Positions 1 to 8,428 of a stretch of DNA of 64,000 bases are shown in pieces. Under the pieces are notes generated by a model. That model did no database searches, was not told where the DNA came from, and was given only the letters and a program-made list of their open reading frames with translations. The position numbers and the translations under genes were made by a program. The first letter of the stretch is position 1. Every line of letters begins with the position of its first letter. The stretch spans positions 186,001 through 250,000 of the forward strand of contig UCII01000011.1 of NCBI GenBank assembly GCA_900472485.1. The letters run 5' to 3'. The stretch is from Hyphomicrobiales bacterium (lineage in GTDB: Bacteria; Pseudomonadota; Alphaproteobacteria; Rhizobiales; Rhizobiaceae).

Positions 1-117
1 TCCCTGACCTTGGGGAAGGGTGCGGACGCGGAAGAGCGTATCCAGAACGGCGGCGCCGACACAAAGAACGTGCTGGGTCGCGCCGAAGGGTGGGTCAAAG
101 ATGGATGGAGCGTTCAA
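1..117 (-). CDS. PfkB-family sugar kinase, N-terminal fragment (leaves the window)
   Basis: An open frame of 39 codons runs off the left edge. It contains QHVLCVGAAVLDTLFRV followed by a TLPQGQG segment, which resembles the first beta strand and substrate loop of PfkB/ribokinase-family carbohydrate kinases. The likely start is TTG at 117-115, overlapping the upstream ATPase stop as TTGA, with GGAAAG about ten bases before it. It would be the last gene seen in the sugar ABC operon and would phosphorylate the imported or processed sugar. Only the N-terminus is visible, so substrate and intactness are unknown. Confidence 0.55.
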   Translation of the reverse strand, partial: MNAPSIFDPPFGATQHVLCVGAAVLDTLFRVRTLPQGQG

Positions 118-1172
118 AGCCGCTTTCCGCTCGCCTTGTCGAAAAGATGGATGCTGGACGGGTCGATCGCGATTTCGATCTTGTCGCCGAAGCGAATGTT
201 CAGCCGCTCGCGGAACAGGCAGGAGATTTCCTCGCCGCCGCAATCGAGTTTGGCATAGATCTCAGATCCAGTGCCTTCGACAATGCCGACCCGGGCCGGC
301 AGACCGCTTGTCGCGGCGCGGATATGTTCGGGCCGGATGCCGTAGACAAGTGGGCGTCCACCCTGCTCTGCGATCGGAAAGCCTTCCGGCAGGGGCAGGA
401 TGAGGCCCTTGTCGCTGCGGAAGACGCCTTCCTCGATCCTGCCGTCGATGAAGTTCATCGAGGGCGAGCCGATGAAGCCGGCGACGAAGAGATTGGCTGG
501 CCGGTCGTAAAGATCGAGCGGCGCTCCGACCTGCTCGATGAGGCCACCGTGAAGCACGACGATCTTGTCGGCCATGGTCATCGCCTCCACCTGATCATGG
601 GTGACGTAGATCGTCGTCGTGCCGATGCGCTGATGCATGGACTTGATTTCGCCGCGCATCTGCACGCGCAGCTTTGCATCGAGATTGGAGAGCGGCTCGT
701 CGAACAGGAAGACCTGCGGATCGCGCACCAGTGCACGGCCCATGGCGACGCGCTGGCGCTGGCCGCCGGAAAGCTGGCGAGGCAGGCGATCCAGCAGATT
801 TTCGAGGCCGAGAATGCCGGCTGCCTTCTGCACCTTGGCGGCGATTTCCGAAGCGTCTGCCTTCTTCAGTTTCAGCGCGAACCCCATGTTTTCGGCGACG
901 GTCATATGCGGATAGAGCGCGTAATTCTGAAAGACCATCGCGATGTCGCGGTCGCGCGCCGGCAGATGGCTGACTTCGCGCCGGCCGATATGGATCTCGC
1001 CATCGCTCACCTCTTCGAGCCCGGCGATCATGCGCAGCAGCGTGGACTTGCCGCAGCCCGAAGGGCCAACAAGGACGACGAATTCGCCGTCGGCGATATC
1101 GACGCTGATGTCATGAATGACCTTCACCTGGCCGTAGCGCTTCTGGATGCTCTGTATATTGACGGGTGCCAT
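114..1172 (-). CDS. Carbohydrate ABC transporter ATP-binding protein (MalK/UgpC type)
   Basis: Cytoplasmic ATPase that powers sugar import with the two permeases upstream. The 352-residue protein has Walker A GPSGCGKST at about 36-44, a Q-loop (FQNYALYPHM), LSGGQRQR at about 134-141 and Walker B VFLFDEP at about 154-160. A C-terminal TOBE-like region follows, typical of MalK/UgpC proteins and near the usual length. I start at ATG 1172, with AGGA seven bases upstream, rather than the in-frame TTG at 1190. It is preceded by permease, permease and binding-protein genes and followed by a probable PfkB kinase whose start overlaps its stop. The family is certain; the sugar is not. Confidence 0.93.
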   Translation of the reverse strand: MAPVNIQSIQKRYGQVKVIHDISVDIADGEFVVLVGPSGCGKSTLLRMIAGLEEVSDGEIHIGRREVSHLPARDRDIAMVFQNYALYPHMTVAENMGFALKLKKADASEIAAKVQKAAGILGLENLLDRLPRQLSGGQRQRVAMGRALVRDPQVFLFDEPLSNLDAKLRVQMRGEIKSMHQRIGTTTIYVTHDQVEAMTMADKIVVLHGGLIEQVGAPLDLYDRPANLFVAGFIGSPSMNFIDGRIEEGVFRSDKGLILPLPEGFPIAEQGGRPLVYGIRPEHIRAATSGLPARVGIVEGTGSEIYAKLDCGGEEISCLFRERLNIRFGDKIEIAIDPSSIHLFDKASGKRL

Positions 1173-1205
1173 GAATGTGATCCTATCCAAAAGATAAAGG
1201 CTGCG

Positions 1206-2021
1206 TCATTTGACGGCGCCGGCCGTCAGACCGGCGATGATCTGCCGTTGCGCGAACATCGTCAGCACGAGCACCGGCAGCGTCACGATGAGGGCGGCCG
1301 CCGCAAGCGGTCCCCAGCTCACCTGCTCGAAGGAGAGCATGTTATAGACGGCCACCGGCAATGTGCGGGTCTCGCGGCTCGCAAGCACGATGCCGAAGAC
1401 GAAATTGTTCCACGAGAAGATCACCGAGAGAATGAAGGCGACGACGATGCCGGGCCGGGCGATCGGCAGGGCGACGAGGCGGAAGACCTGCCAGGGTGTT
1501 GCGCCATCAATGCTTGCAGCCTCCTCCAGTTCCATTGGAGTCGTTTCGAAATAGCCGATCATGATCCAGACGACGATCGGCACGGTGACGACAAGATGGA
1601 TGATGATCTGCGGCCAGAGCGTTCCCAAAAGATTGAGCCATTGAAACAGCAGGAACAGCGGGATGAGGAAGGATAGGCCCGGCGTCATGCGGGCGATCAT
1701 GATGACGATGGCCGACTTCTCTGCCTTCAGCCGAGCAATGCCGTAGCCGGCCGGCACGCCGATGACGAGCGCGAGCAGGGTCGCTGCCCCCGTCACGAGA
1801 ATGGAGTTCCAAAAATAGAGGAAGAAGTTGTTTTCCTGGAAGACATTGACGTAGTTCGTCCAGGCGAAACGATCTGGAATGAAGATCGGCGGATAGGCGC
1901 CGTTGTCGATTTCATATTTCAGCGACAGCGAGATCATCCAGAGGAAGAACAGAATAACGGGCGAGACGATGACCAGGGCCACGAAGAAAAGGCCGATACG
2001 GTTGAGTGTCGAACGCTTCAT
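1206..2021 (-). CDS. Carbohydrate ABC transporter permease (MalG/UgpE type)
   Basis: Inner-membrane permease of 271 residues. It shows an N-terminal membrane helix, several further hydrophobic segments and the EAA-loop sequence ELEEAASIDGATPWQVFR near residue 180, which contacts the ATPase. Length and layout match the CUT1 MalG group. The start codon lies one base after the preceding permease stop, with a GGAGGG ribosome site inside that gene, so the two are translationally coupled. It should form a heterodimer with the product of the gene at 2023-2958. Confidence 0.93.
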   Translation of the reverse strand: MKRSTLNRIGLFFVALVIVSPVILFFLWMISLSLKYEIDNGAYPPIFIPDRFAWTNYVNVFQENNFFLYFWNSILVTGAATLLALVIGVPAGYGIARLKAEKSAIVIMIARMTPGLSFLIPLFLLFQWLNLLGTLWPQIIIHLVVTVPIVVWIMIGYFETTPMELEEAASIDGATPWQVFRLVALPIARPGIVVAFILSVIFSWNNFVFGIVLASRETRTLPVAVYNMLSFEQVSWGPLAAAALIVTLPVLVLTMFAQRQIIAGLTAGAVK

Positions 2022-2022
2022 C

Positions 2023-2958
2023 TCAATGTCCCTCCGCGTCGGTCCATTTCGTCCGCTGCCGCATCATCAGGAGCATGAAGGAAAGCGCGACGATGAGGAT
2101 GAAGAACACCACGGCCATGGCCGAGCCATAGCCGATGTCGTAATAGGAAAAGGCGGTGTTGTAGAGGTAGATATTGATGGTCTCGGAGGCAGTTCCAGGG
2201 CCGCCCTGCGTCATCGCATAGATAATGTCGAAGCTCTTGATCGCATCGATACCGCGAATGATGACAGCGATCATCAAGAAGGGCGAGATCATCGGCAGCG
2301 TCAGGTAGCGGAACTTCTGCCAGGCATTGGCGCCGTCGATTTCGGCGCTTTCATAGGGTTCGCGCGGCACGGAGGCGAGGCCGCCGAGCACGATCAGCAT
2401 GACCAGCGGCGTCCACTGCCAGACCTCGACGAGGACGAGGGAGGGGATGACGCTCGCCTGATTGTAGATCCACTCCTGCGGTCCGATGCCCACAAGCGAT
2501 AGCAAGTAGTTGAGCACGCCGAGTTGCGGATGGAACATCATGGTCCAGACGAGTGCCACCGCGACAGGAGTTGCCATCATCGGCATGACGAAGATGCCGC
2601 GCAGGAACCCGCGCAGCGGAAAGTTCGCATCGAAGATCAGTGCCGCCAGCGTTCCGAAGATCAAGGGGCCGACGACGGAGAGCACGGTATAGAGAACCGT
2701 GTGCCATAGCGATTCCCAAAAGCGCATGTCGGTCGCAAGACGGACATAATTGTCCAAGCCGACGAAACTCTGCGATTGACCGAGCGTCCACTTGTTCACG
2801 CTCATCCAGAGGGTGAAGACCCATGGGAAGACGATGACGGCGGCAATGACGATCAATGCGGGGATGACGAAGGGCCAGTAGTTGGGAGCAAGCCTTCGCG
2901 GCTTGCCCTTTCCTGCGGCTGCTTTTGCGGCAGTATCTTCGATGCTCACGGAGGCCAT
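2023..2958 (-). CDS. Carbohydrate ABC transporter permease (MalF/UgpA type)
   Basis: Permease of 311 residues with an N-terminal cytoplasmic tail rich in Lys/Ala, about six membrane helices and the EAA loop EPYESAEIDGANAWQKFR. I start at ATG 2958, although the frame is open much further upstream, because this ATG overlaps the binding-protein stop as TAATG. From there the protein begins MASVSIED and has the normal family length. It pairs with the MalG-type permease just downstream. The substrate is probably a sugar or sugar derivative, inferred only from the family. Confidence 0.92.
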   Translation of the reverse strand: MASVSIEDTAAKAAAGKGKPRRLAPNYWPFVIPALIVIAAVIVFPWVFTLWMSVNKWTLGQSQSFVGLDNYVRLATDMRFWESLWHTVLYTVLSVVGPLIFGTLAALIFDANFPLRGFLRGIFVMPMMATPVAVALVWTMMFHPQLGVLNYLLSLVGIGPQEWIYNQASVIPSLVLVEVWQWTPLVMLIVLGGLASVPREPYESAEIDGANAWQKFRYLTLPMISPFLMIAVIIRGIDAIKSFDIIYAMTQGGPGTASETINIYLYNTAFSYYDIGYGSAMAVVFFILIVALSFMLLMMRQRTKWTDAEGH

Positions 2959-4289
2959 TATCCCTCGCTTCGTGCCAGAACCGGCTCGAACTGGGCGGTT
3001 GCCGTCTTCAGTTCGGCTGCCGGATCTGCGCCGCCGATCATGTTCGTCAGCGCGACACCATAGATGTCGCGAAACTCGGTGACCGGGATGATAACGGGTA
3101 GCGCCAGCTGAGAGACCTTCGCGGAGCCGGCGACGGCATCGAGCCAGGCGCCCGGCATCTTCACGCCCTCGCGGACCTTCTGATCCTCCAGGATAGACTG
3201 GCGGAAGGGAACGCCGGCGCCGGCCTGCAGGAGGCGTGCGCCCATGTCGTGCGAGATCGCCCATTGGCAGAAGAGATAAGCGGCTTCCTTTTTCTGGCTG
3301 GCAGCCGTCACGCCGAGGCCGTCGCCGGTCGTCGCCGCTGCCTGCGTGTTCGGCCCCTTCGGCATGACGCCGTAGCCGACTTGCCCGACGACACGGGATT
3401 TTTCGGGGTTTTCGATCGGCGGCGCAAAACCGACACCATCCACCCACATGCCGATCTTGCCCTGCAGGAAGGCCGATTGCGCTTCCGCCCAGTTGAAGCC
3501 GGAAACCCCGGGAGGTGCCGATTTCGTCATCAGGCGCTGATACAGCTTGGCGGCGTCGACGGCGCCCTGCGATTCCGTCTGCAGCTTGCCATCAGCCGAA
3601 AGCGGCGTCGTGCCATAGCCTAGCATGAAGGTCGTCCACACCGGGGCGTTGGCATTCTTCAGGCCGCGGGCGACGAAGCCGTAGGTGTTGGTCGATTTAT
3701 CCGTCAGCGCCTCGGCGGCTTTCGCCATATCCTCGAAGGTTTCGGGATAGGCGAGGCCCTTCTTCTCGAACAGGGCCTTGTTCCAGTAGACGATCCAGTA
3801 GTCCACCGAGAAGGGCAGCGAGCGCATGACGCCTGCGGAATCCTTGGCGAACTTCAGGCCAGCCTCGGCGAAATCGCTTTCCGTCAGCGAGGGATCGGTG
3901 AGCGATGGGTCCTTCATGAAGCCGCTGATATCAGCGAGCCAGCCGCCTTTTTCGAACTGGCGCTTCTGGACGTGGTAGCTCAGATGGACGACGTCGAAGC
4001 TTGGCTTGCCGGAGCTGAGCTCGATCGTGGTCTTCTGGCGCTGCTGCTGCTCGGGCGTCGCCTCGGCATTGACCTTGATGCTGGTCAGGGCTTCGAACTC
4101 GCTTAAGTATTTGAGGATCGTTTCGCTGCGCGGGCTCTTGACCAGATTGACCTCGAGCGTCGTGCCGGCAAAGCGCTTCCAGTCGACGGCTGCCGAGGCG
4201 GTGCGCACGCCCAGAAGGCTCGTTGCGCCTAGTGCGGCGGTGCCGGCCATGAAGCCGCGACGTGTCGGATTGAAAAATGGCGATGACAT
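2958..4289 (-). CDS. Extracellular sugar-binding protein, Tat-exported
   Basis: Solute-binding protein of 443 residues, family 1 (CUT1 type), delivering sugar to the permeases in the periplasm. The N-terminus has a twin-arginine motif TRRGFMAG followed by a hydrophobic stretch and a TASA cleavage region, which suggests Tat export of a folded protein. ATG 4289 is supported by GGAGGAGG at a normal distance. It stands between a GntR gene and the permeases in one transcript direction. Ligand specificity cannot be read from the sequence. Confidence 0.92.
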   Translation of the reverse strand: MSSPFFNPTRRGFMAGTAALGATSLLGVRTASAAVDWKRFAGTTLEVNLVKSPRSETILKYLSEFEALTSIKVNAEATPEQQQRQKTTIELSSGKPSFDVVHLSYHVQKRQFEKGGWLADISGFMKDPSLTDPSLTESDFAEAGLKFAKDSAGVMRSLPFSVDYWIVYWNKALFEKKGLAYPETFEDMAKAAEALTDKSTNTYGFVARGLKNANAPVWTTFMLGYGTTPLSADGKLQTESQGAVDAAKLYQRLMTKSAPPGVSGFNWAEAQSAFLQGKIGMWVDGVGFAPPIENPEKSRVVGQVGYGVMPKGPNTQAAATTGDGLGVTAASQKKEAAYLFCQWAISHDMGARLLQAGAGVPFRQSILEDQKVREGVKMPGAWLDAVAGSAKVSQLALPVIIPVTEFRDIYGVALTNMIGGADPAAELKTATAQFEPVLARSEG

Positions 4290-4348
4290 TGCGTTCCTCC
4301 TCCTTTGGCCGAAAATCTCCTCATTCGCGGCCTGTTATCTAAAACTGT

Positions 4349-5008
4349 TTACATCTTCAACGCGCGATCCCGCGCTCCGCCGATATGAGCTACCAGCGCG
4401 GTAACCGCCTCTTCAGCTGAGCGCCTCTCAATGGCTTCAAGCACTTTCAGATGCTCTTCCATGACCGGGCCGACATGACCGTTGATGCGGAACCTATCCT
4501 GGCTGATCAGCCGCATCTTGATCGAATTGACCCGATAGGCATTCGAGATAATCGTGTTGCCGAGCGCGTCGATGAAGGCATCGTGCATGCCCCAATCCAC
4601 CGATTGCGCGTGAAGTTCTAGCTCCGGTGAACTGTCACCGGCCCGAATGGCATCTGCGATATCGCGATGGTCCTTCAAAAGCTTGGCAATCGTCTCGTCC
4701 GATGCTGAATGGGTAAAGAGCGCGACGGCTTCCTTTTCCAGAAAAAGACGAAGCTGGAAGGCCTCGCGGATCAGATCCAGATCGATATGGGCGATCTGCA
4801 ATCCGCGCTGCGGCACCGTCTTGATCAGCCCTTCGGCCTCCAGGCGCGGGATCAATTCGCGGATCGCACCGAGCGTCAGTCCCGTCAGTTCGACAAGCCG
4901 CCGCTGCGAGATGAATTGCCCGGGACGAACATCGCGCGCCAAAAGATGGCGTGTGAAGCTCTCATAGGCTTTCTCTCTCAATGTCGTCTGTTCGCCTGGT
5001 CCGTCCAT
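4349..5008 (-). CDS. GntR-family regulator with FCD domain
   Basis: A 219-residue DNA-binding regulator. The N-terminal winged helix (about 10-75, with ISQRRLVELTGLTLGAIREL as the HTH) is followed by an all-helical FCD ligand domain containing D/H positions such as MHDAFIDALGN. FCD regulators usually sense small organic acids. It lies between a DapA-like lyase and the binding-protein gene, all on the minus strand, so it probably controls this operon. A near-palindrome in the promoter at 5952-5965 is a candidate site. The ribosome site is weak, so the start is somewhat uncertain. Confidence 0.9.
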   Translation of the reverse strand: MDGPGEQTTLREKAYESFTRHLLARDVRPGQFISQRRLVELTGLTLGAIRELIPRLEAEGLIKTVPQRGLQIAHIDLDLIREAFQLRLFLEKEAVALFTHSASDETIAKLLKDHRDIADAIRAGDSSPELELHAQSVDWGMHDAFIDALGNTIISNAYRVNSIKMRLISQDRFRINGHVGPVMEEHLKVLEAIERRSAEEAVTALVAHIGGARDRALKM

Positions 5009-5029
5009 GAGCAGTTCCGGGCTGATCGG

Positions 5030-5914
5030 TTAGGCCGCCTTGGCGCGAAACAGTGCGCCGAAAGCAGCAAAGAGCGTGTCGGAATCTTGGCTGTTCAATG
5101 CCACGAGCGGCGGACGTACAGCGAGCCAGCTATCATTCTCAGTCAAATGGGCGAGGATGGCCTTGATCGAGGGGATGACCGGATAGTTCAGCAGTTGCCC
5201 GACGAAGTGCTCGACATTGGCGTCGTCGATGCCCTTTTCCGCCATGGCCTGAACTTCGCGAGGAAGGAGATTTGCCATGCCGGAGATTGCTCCCTGTCCG
5301 CCGAGCCGAACGCCGCGGGCCAGATGCCGCTCGTCGCCGATCAGAATGATGAGATCGCCATGCGTCTTCAGCAATTCCTCGGTATAGGGCCAATCGCCGG
5401 AGGAGTCCTTGACGCCGACGACGACCTCCGGAAATGCGTCGCGCAGGCGACCAACGAGGGAAATGGAGAGCGGCACCATCGTCACCGACGGAATATTGTA
5501 GACGATTACGTCACGGGCATGGGTGCCGAGCATGGTGAAAACGGCCGAAAACCATTTGAAGAGGCCGTCGTCGCTGACATTCTTGAAGTAGGAGGGTGGG
5601 GCGAGGAGAATGTTGCGGACACCCTGCGCCAGCGCCTGTCCAGCCTGGGCGGCAGCATCCTCGGCGGCATCGACGAGCACGCCCATGACGATCTGCTTGG
5701 GCGTGATGCCGGCGGCAATCATAGCGGCCAGAACCTGCTTGCGCTCCTCCATGCCGATCGAAGCGCCTTCGCCCGTGGTGCCGAAGAGCGTCACACTCTT
5801 GCAGCCATTGGCAAGGCAGTGCTTCGCCTGCTCGATCAAGCCCGCAATTGCGATTTCGCCATCTGCGTCGAAGGGTGTTGCCAGCGCGGCCGATAGGCCA
5901 AAATTCTCACTCAT
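5030..5914 (-). CDS. DapA-family aldolase/lyase (DHDPS superfamily)
   Basis: A 294-residue TIM-barrel enzyme of the dihydrodipicolinate synthase/N-acetylneuraminate lyase superfamily. Visible features are the GTTGEGAS substrate loop near residue 45, YNIPS with the conserved Tyr near 139 and the Schiff-base Lys in VVGVKDSSG near 165. The start has GGGAGG upstream. Lying in a sugar ABC operon with a GntR regulator, it more likely cleaves or dehydrates a 2-keto-3-deoxy sugar acid than makes lysine precursors. The exact substrate is unknown. It is first in the operon, directly after the promoter at 5942-5971. Confidence 0.88.
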   Translation of the reverse strand: MSENFGLSAALATPFDADGEIAIAGLIEQAKHCLANGCKSVTLFGTTGEGASIGMEERKQVLAAMIAAGITPKQIVMGVLVDAAEDAAAQAGQALAQGVRNILLAPPSYFKNVSDDGLFKWFSAVFTMLGTHARDVIVYNIPSVTMVPLSISLVGRLRDAFPEVVVGVKDSSGDWPYTEELLKTHGDLIILIGDERHLARGVRLGGQGAISGMANLLPREVQAMAEKGIDDANVEHFVGQLLNYPVIPSIKAILAHLTENDSWLAVRPPLVALNSQDSDTLFAAFGALFRAKAA

Positions 5915-5941
5915 CCGATCCTCCCGATCTTACGGGATCAG

Positions 5942-5971
5942 TATGTAGCATGCTGACATGTTAGCTGTAAA
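5942..5971 (-). promoter_or_regulatory. Promoter with embedded palindrome for the DapA/GntR/sugar-ABC operon
   Basis: On the minus strand a TTTACA -35 (5966-5971) is followed 18 bases later by TACATA (5942-5947). The spacer holds GCTAACATGTCAGC (5952-5965), which matches its own reverse complement at 12 of 14 positions. A palindrome between -35 and -10 fits repression by the operon's own GntR protein. The match is by eye only. Confidence 0.5.
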
Positions 5972-6062
5972 GCGGAGTTTATATCAGTTGCGCATATCTG
6001 ATTTGCGCGGGCATGGAGATTGGCGCGATTCGGCAAAGGAAAGCAGATGATGGGTGGGAGTT

Positions 6063-6117
6063 TGGCGGGGCCTGCCGGCTCACGACCAAGTAACGAGACT
6101 GTTGCGAGGTCCCGCCA
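6063..6117. repeat. Imperfect inverted repeat in intergenic DNA
   Basis: TGGCGGGGCCT (6063-6073) can pair with AGGTCCCGCCA (6107-6117) over 11 positions with one G-U wobble. The enclosed CACGACC is complementary to GGTCGTG further on at about 6156-6162. The gap between the DapA operon promoter and the amidohydrolase stop has no convincing gene. No T-run follows, so it is not a typical terminator. It could be a structured transcript end or chance in GC-rich DNA. Confidence 0.35.
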
Positions 6118-6178
6118 CGTGGTAAGAGCAGTATCCGAGCCCCCTCAACCGTCGGGTCGTGGCTCAGGAAGTGGTCCG

Positions 6179-7471
6179 TTAGCCCCTTACAGGCACGTAA
6201 TCGAGCCCGCCATCGATCTGTGAAGGACGGCCATCGAGGAAGAGTTCACCGATGCGCGGCGCAGAACGGGCGATGACTTTGCCGCGCTTGATGACGGCGA
6301 GACGATTGGGTTTCAGGCGCAGCGCTTCCAGCGTATCGACGGCCTGCAGCACGACGAAATCGGCATTGCAGCCCTTTTCCAGACCATAGCCTTCAAGGCC
6401 GAGCGTCTTGGCGGAGTTGACGGTGAGTGCGTCGAAGATCTTCTTCTTGTCTTCGATGCCGGCCATTTGCGCGACGTGGATGGCCATGTGGCCGACCTCG
6501 AGCATGTCGCCGGAGCCCATCGAATACCAGGGGTCCATCACGCAATCATGGCCGAAGGAGACATTGAGCCCGGCATCCATCAGTTCGCGCACGCGCGTCA
6601 TGCCGCGCCGTTTGGGATAGGTGTCATGGCGGCCTTGCAGCATGATGTTGATGAGCGGGTTGGGGATGACGTTGATCTCAGCCTCTGCCATCAATGGGAT
6701 GAGCTTGGAGACATAGTAATTGTCCATCGAATGCATCGAGGTCAGGTGCGAGCCGGCAACGCGGCCCTGCAGCCCGAAGCGGATGGTTTCCGCCGCCAGC
6801 GTCTCGATATGGCGCGACATCGGGTCGTCGGTTTCGTCGCAATGCATGTCGACGGGAAGGCCGCGGTCGGCGGCGATCCTGCAAAGCGCCTCCACCGACG
6901 CCCGGCCTTCATCCATCGTGCGTTCGAAATGCGGGATACCGCCGACGATATCCACACCCATGTCGAGTGCGCGGACGAGGGAAGCCACGCCGTCTTTGGC
7001 GCGGTAGTATCCATCCTGCGGGAAGGCGACGAGCTGCAGGTCGATATAGGGCTTGACCCTGTCCTTCACCTCAAGAAGCGCCTCGGCTGTCACCAGCTTC
7101 GGATCGGAGGTGTCGACATGGCTGCGGATGAAGAGCAAGCCTTGGGTGACGGCGAGATCGCAGTAGCGCAATGCGCGATCGACAAGCTCCTCCTTCGTCA
7201 CGATCGGGCGCAGCTCTCCCCAAAGCGCGATGCCCTCCAGAAGCGTGCCTGATATATTCATGCGTGGCAGGCCAAGCGAAAGCGTCGCGTCCATATGGAA
7301 ATGCGGATCGACGAAGGGCGGGCTCACCAGCCGGTTGGTTGCATCGATTTCTTCCCTTGCCTCGGCGGCGATCGAGGCTTCGATTGCTGCGATCTTGCCG
7401 TCCTTGACCGCAATGTCGATGCCCTTGCGGCCATCGGGCAGATTGGCGTTACGAATGATCAGATCGAACAT
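6179..7471 (-). CDS. Cytosine-deaminase-like amidohydrolase
   Basis: A 430-residue metal-dependent hydrolase resembling CodA-type cytosine deaminases. Metal-ligand motifs are HFH at about 57-59, HCDETDD in the middle and SFGHDCVMDPW in the C-terminal third, plus the family-typical SHLTSMHSM segment. It acts in the cytoplasm and probably deaminates a pyrimidine or related heterocycle. It is the last gene of the BMP-type importer operon, 15 bases after a permease, with GAGGAG before its ATG. Isoguanine, creatinine or another cyclic amide remain possible substrates. Confidence 0.87.
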   Translation of the reverse strand: MFDLIIRNANLPDGRKGIDIAVKDGKIAAIEASIAAEAREEIDATNRLVSPPFVDPHFHMDATLSLGLPRMNISGTLLEGIALWGELRPIVTKEELVDRALRYCDLAVTQGLLFIRSHVDTSDPKLVTAEALLEVKDRVKPYIDLQLVAFPQDGYYRAKDGVASLVRALDMGVDIVGGIPHFERTMDEGRASVEALCRIAADRGLPVDMHCDETDDPMSRHIETLAAETIRFGLQGRVAGSHLTSMHSMDNYYVSKLIPLMAEAEINVIPNPLINIMLQGRHDTYPKRRGMTRVRELMDAGLNVSFGHDCVMDPWYSMGSGDMLEVGHMAIHVAQMAGIEDKKKIFDALTVNSAKTLGLEGYGLEKGCNADFVVLQAVDTLEALRLKPNRLAVIKRGKVIARSAPRIGELFLDGRPSQIDGGLDYVPVRG

Positions 7472-7486
7472 GGAAGGCTCCTCGGA

Positions 7487-8428
7487 TTATCTTTCGCCAC
7501 GGCGATAGGGTTGCATCAGCGCCTGCGGCACGCGGGCACGCCGGCTCATGACGGCAAGGGCGACGATGGACAGGATATAGGGCGTCATCAGGAAGATCTG
7601 ATAGGGCACACCCTGCACCGCCGTCTGCAGGCGCAGCTGGAATGCGTCGAAGAAGGCGAAGAGCAGGGCGCCGAACAGCGCCCGGCCCGGCCGCCAGGAC
7701 GAAAAGACGACGAGCGCGATGCAGATCCAGCCGCGGCCCTGCACCATCGTCGGAAAGAAGCTGTTGAAGGCGGAAAGCGTCAGGAAAGCGCCGCCCATGC
7801 CCATCAGCGCGCTGCCGGCAATGATGGCGCCGTAGCGGATCTTCATCGGGTTGAGGCCTTGAGCCTCGGCCGCATGCGGGTTCTCACCCGTCATGCGGAT
7901 CGCGAGTCCGACCGGTGTGCGGAAGATGAGGTATGCCATGACCAGCGCGACCAGGATTGCGAGATAGGTCGGCGTCGTCTGTGTGAAAAGCGCCGGGCCG
8001 ATGAAGGGCAAGGTGGAAAGCCCGGGAATTGCGATCGGCTGGAACGGCGTGATGGTCGGCGGCGTCCCAGCGACCGGAACGATCAGCCGGAAGATATAGT
8101 AACTGAAACTGGACGCGAAGAGCGTCACACCGAGACCTGAAACATGCTGCGACAGGCCGAGCGTCACCGTCAGGGCCGAATGCAGAAGTCCGAAAATGCC
8201 GCCGGCGATTGCCGCGATCAGTAGGCCGGTCCATAAATCGGCGCCGTGATAGACGGAGAGCCAGCCGATCATTGCACCGAATGTCATGATGCCCTCGATG
8301 CCGAGATTGAGGACGCCGGCTCTCTCGCAAAGCAGCGCGCCGAGCGTGCCGAAGATCAGTGGCGTCGCGATCCGCAGCACGGCCGCCCAAAGTCCGGCTG
8401 AAGCAATGATGTCGACCAGCGTGCTCAT
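7487..8428 (-). CDS. Nucleoside/base ABC transporter permease (second, NupQ/YufQ-like)
   Basis: A 313-residue permease of the BPD_transp_2 family with about nine hydrophobic segments. It carries the family's ATPLIFGTLGALLCERAGVLN-like start and the NLGIEGIM segment typical of guanosine/purine transporters. ATG 8428 overlaps the previous permease stop as ATGA, so translation is coupled. A much longer upstream extension of the frame lies antiparallel to nothing useful and is rejected. It partners with the permease at 8425-9474. Confidence 0.92.
   Translation of the reverse strand: MSTLVDIIASAGLWAAVLRIATPLIFGTLGALLCERAGVLNLGIEGIMTFGAMIGWLSVYHGADLWTGLLIAAIAGGIFGLLHSALTVTLGLSQHVSGLGVTLFASSFSYYIFRLIVPVAGTPPTITPFQPIAIPGLSTLPFIGPALFTQTTPTYLAILVALVMAYLIFRTPVGLAIRMTGENPHAAEAQGLNPMKIRYGAIIAGSALMGMGGAFLTLSAFNSFFPTMVQGRGWICIALVVFSSWRPGRALFGALLFAFFDAFQLRLQTAVQGVPYQIFLMTPYILSIVALAVMSRRARVPQALMQPYRRGER

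Noticed and set aside
90..1676. Long plus-strand open frame (528 codons) opposite the sugar ATPase and permease genes
   Set aside because: It is antisense to two clear ABC transporter genes, is rich in Asp/His/Arg from GC codon bias and has no recognisable domain.
5030..5914. Reading this gene as the biosynthetic dihydrodipicolinate synthase dapA
   Set aside because: It lies in a sugar importer operon with a GntR regulator, and a second similar gene occurs in another catabolic module; a biosynthetic role is less likely.
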